64,000 bases of DNA. It comes from Monarcha castaneiventris obscurior. Its lineage: Eukaryota > Chordata > Aves > Passeriformes > Monarchidae. A program made the translations under genes and the position numbers. Below the pieces are notes generated by a model. That model worked only from the letters and a program-made list of their open reading frames with translations, did not search any database and was not told where the DNA came from. Shown here piece by piece: positions 60,839 to 64,000 of the stretch. Location: assembly GCA_026261815.1 (NCBI GenBank), contig JAMPIT010000350.1, forward strand, positions 930,001 to 994,000, in the 5' to 3' direction. How positions within the stretch are numbered: position 1 is the stretch's first letter; every line of letters begins with the position of its first letter.

Positions 60839-63800
60839 ACAGTGGGACTGCTCACCTGCCTATGCCATCAAGAGTGAATTTGACTTGTGGTGCAGCTGAA
60901 ATGTGTTTTCTGCTCCTCCAGGAGTCTGCAAAGTGTTTGGAGTCTCTCCAGTGGGCTCTCTGCAGTCTCATACGCATTTGTATGTGTTTTCCATGGCTCC
61001 CAGCATGTCCCTCAGCAGCACCCTAGGAAACCTGCTGCTTGCATGTATGGCACAGGGAATAACAATTCTGTTGCTGTGTCCTAAATACAAGCAAAACGAA
61101 AGACCCTCCCCAAGACCCCCAACAAAACACCAGTGTGCTAAAATGTCCCATGCTGTAGTCCATCAGTATAATGAGCTAAGAATATACAATTTCTCCCATA
61201 GCTTTTGTTTTTCCCTCTATGTTCACCTGAACTTCTGATAGACCTGTTGTTCTTGCAGAATATCATTGAAGCCTTTTCTTTCCTTCCCCATGGCACTAAA
61301 AGCTCTGAGTACTTCCAAGGAGACCCCACGCAGTGCTGAGCACTGCCATTGTCACTGTTAACTGTCCTACACTCACCAAACTGCCATTTGTCACAACCTT
61401 TTTCTTCTGATTCACCTAGCACAATATTCCTCCATTAATTTTCCACTGCCTTGAACACTTGTTTATTGCCCCCATAGTTCTGCCCAGGTGTTCCCACACA
61501 CAAAAACATGGACACATGCTGCACATTATGTATGCACTGCAAATCCAAGGGGAGAAGCAGGGAATGCTTTCCTCATGGCCTGCAAATGCTTAGGAAGTTC
61601 AACATCTCTAGACATGTCCAACTGGCTGTACATGTGCAAATTTGTATTGCAGAGTGTGCTGTAGATCCAGTGCTTTTTGGAAGCACTGCAAATAATATGG
61701 AAGTGCTGTGTCATTGATACACACATGTACTGCAAGTCCATCCAGCTTTTTCTGGAAACTGCACAGCTCTAATGAATGCCTGACAACCACGTGGTAGAAT
61801 TTCTCTGTGCATGCACATCAAATGGATCTGAGGTTTCTGGGTATGCAGAAATAACTATGTCTTGCTTGTAATGCATAGAGAATCTTCTGAAAAACACAGA
61901 ATATTCTCAAAACTTGGCAGTACACAATAGCTGAGTGAAAAAGAAATATCTGAGACCCAGCATGGAGAGTAGCCCTCAATCTCCAAAGACCTGTGTAGTT
62001 CCAGTCTTCAGATCTGATTTCTTTTCATCTTTCAGTTGTTACTAATAGTTCTGCCATATTGTCCCCCTCAGACCTCTGCATTTACTTGCAGCAGGGCCTC
62101 AAGTTGGGCAGGACTTGAAGGCAGAATTGCCCCACTCTTTCTGGAGGGTGAGTGCACCAAGCAATACTGAAAGGATTCCAGTTTCTAAAGCAAGATTTTA
62201 TCAGCATACAAACCTATAAACTAAAACACATAATCTCTTTAAACTGAGTTAGCTTAGAGTACTGAATGAGGTAGACTGCATGTAATGGTTTGAATATGAA
62301 TATTCTCGCTCCCCATCACACCATTTCCCACACTCCTGCTCTCTAGTCCTGCAATCCTTAGTGGCTTCCCAGGTTTGAGAACACTTCCATCCCCTCTGCC
62401 TCTCAGATAAAGCCTTCATCTTTTCCGAATCTTACAGGCTGCCTTACAGGAATCTGAAAATCCCAAGATTTATTTTGATTCTATAGAGAAACACAGAGCC
62501 TGAACTTCTTTTTTTTTCTCCAAAATGCATTGCCTTACTCAGTTCTCTGCTCCCCAGTTTATCCTCAAGGACTGTACTTTCCTTTCATGTGTGAGTTAGG
62601 TGATGCATTTCAGCCAGAGGAAGGAAAGAAGTGGATCTAGAGAATGTTGAAATACAGCAAATAATCTATGTTTTCCAGTCTGAAAAAGGCTCAATTCAAT
62701 AACTGAGATGTCCTGATACCTGTTTTGCTCTCAGACAAAAAGTATGTTAAATCTATCAGGCAGCTGATAAGAAGTCAGGTTAGTGGGGGTCTGTTAAAAT
62801 TGTTCATCTGGTAAAGTTGCTACAGTTTTAAGTATTGGCCCTTGCTTCAATAAAAATACTACTCAATTAAGGTTAATCACATTTGATGAGCTTGAAAATC
62901 CTTGTAGATTTTCTGAATGCAACACTACTGCCGTTTTTTTCTGGGTCTGCAAATATAGGTGGAATGAAAGCAGTGGACAAACAGGAATAATCGTCAGGCC
63001 CCAAGATAAGACAGAAAAGCCTGAAAGAGCAAAAGATATATTCAGGTTGCTCTGAAGGCAAATGATTAGTCCATGTGTGGAAAAGCCCAGGTGGTAGAAG
63101 ATCTAGGTGCATTTCCTAGGGATGGCTGTGTGGGTGGATCTGAGGAAATGCTCTCACATAAGCAAACCAGTGGAGGAACAAACTGCACAGGTAGAGTGCA
63201 GTTACCTGTAATGTGCCTCTCTGCATTTACATGTGAGGCTCAGTGGAAACTCCTTCCACATTTTGATTGTGGGCTATTCTAAGAGCTCCTCATCAGGAAA
63301 AAATACTGCACACTTACTGGTCCCTGCCCAAAACTCTGTGTCCTCCCTAGTGTCAGATGTGCCATTATCTATTGTGTTTTCTTTGCCTTTCATCTGTCTT
63401 TTTCTCCCTGCTCTGAAGAATGTGTCAACTCACAGTTTAAGAGAAATTTTTCAGTCTGAATAAATGATCCCAAGTGCTATGAGCACCACCAGAAAAGTCC
63501 TCTTCTACGATCAGGCCAGTGCGTAAGCCACTGCCATCATTTGTCCTCCTTACTTAAAGCCACTGTCAAAAGATCCATCTCTTTTACCAGAGTTGTGGAC
63601 AGGTCATTGGAAAGGGAAGGGCAGAGGCAGTGCAAGTTAGTGGTAGCCCTTTGCTTCTAACAGCAACTGGTCGGAGTTATATGGGATGAATCCAACATGA
63701 GTCATTTTCTTCCAGAGTCCCAATGTGTGTGGTGATTCTTTCTTCTTAAATTCATCTGCCTAAAAACCCCGTCTGGCTTCCCTAGGGATTCCTAGGGTCG

Positions 63801-64000
63801 GTTTCTTAAGGTTTTTGCCATATTAGGCTTCCTGTCCCTGTGCCACAGCCTTCTGATAAAGAGGGATCCTCTTTATCTGTAAGGTTCCTGCTTTTCCTGT
63901 CATATTCTTAGCACCATCTTCTTGACACTGGCTTAGTGTAGTCTTGGGTCTGATGTTAGAGATATAAAGTGTAGGATTGGGTTGAGAGTGGGCCATAAAG
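60839..64000. other. Non-coding DNA, no recognised gene
   Basis: About 3.2 kb. A 111-codon plus frame (60903-61238) and a 94-codon minus frame (61138-61422) partly overlap and show no known domain. A small hairpin, CAGTGCTT/AAGCACTG with a 5-base loop, lies at 61668-61688 and is within chance. No transposon or RNA gene is identified up to the right end. Confidence 0.5.

Noticed and set aside
61668..61688. Small hairpin CAGTGCTT/AAGCACTG
   Set aside because: Eight-base arms are expected many times by chance in this length.
1..64000. Endogenous retrovirus or LTR pair
   Set aside because: I saw no primer-binding site, no gag, pol or env-like frame and no long direct repeats consistent with LTRs. 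A diverged solo LTR cannot be excluded by eye.
1..64000. tRNA genes or CRISPR arrays
   Set aside because: No convincing GGTTCRANYCC box with a matching cloverleaf was noticed, and no regularly spaced repeat set exists beyond the two-copy duplications listed. A tRNA scan was not run.

Overview
This window looks like vertebrate, most probably avian, nuclear DNA. It is AT-rich, has no bacterial-style gene packing, and carries at least nine pieces of the CR1 LINE family. Six of the nine show, at or near the 3' edge, a run related to the 8-bp repeat ATTCTRTG (R = A/G); two minus-strand pieces begin with its complement, and the third begins with a degraded form of it. This CR1 3' end is typical of birds, although other sauropsids also carry CR1. 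The species cannot be told from the sequence.

I find no convincing intact protein-coding gene, tRNA, rRNA, CRISPR array or retroviral provirus. Open frames are nearly all 60-140 codons, the length expected by chance in 64 kb of non-coding DNA. Many lack an ATG, and frames on opposite strands overlap freely. The best reading is an intergenic region or the inside of a very long intron.

Layout. 1-13,700: AT-rich non-coding DNA with four short CR1 pieces (505-550 minus, 2303-2668 plus, 7675-8133 plus, 8473-8530 minus), an exon-like block near 4756, and two adjacent hairpins at 5013-5075. 13,765-15,742: the longest element, a decayed CR1 that still shows reverse transcriptase sequence. 15,743-23,080: two more CR1 pieces, a 36-base T run (18384-18419) and a pyrimidine tract. 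23,081-23,725: a GC- and CpG-rich island containing a 120/123-bp tandem duplication; it is the only place whose composition resembles a vertebrate promoter. 23,726-36,783: quiet DNA with a 42-bp tandem duplication at 31090. 36,784-37,010: a long GGGAA microsatellite. 37,011-64,000: quiet DNA with a candidate 60-base exon (37719-37778), a perfect 14-bp inverted repeat (39763-39794), a CR1 3' end (51212-51491), a candidate 137-base exon (55302-55438), a 22-bp spaced repeat (57619-57682) and a last CR1 tail (60781-60838).

No set of genes working together can be described. I do not see an undescribed biological system here. The items most worth checking are the CpG island with its duplication, the exon-like blocks and the paired hairpins.
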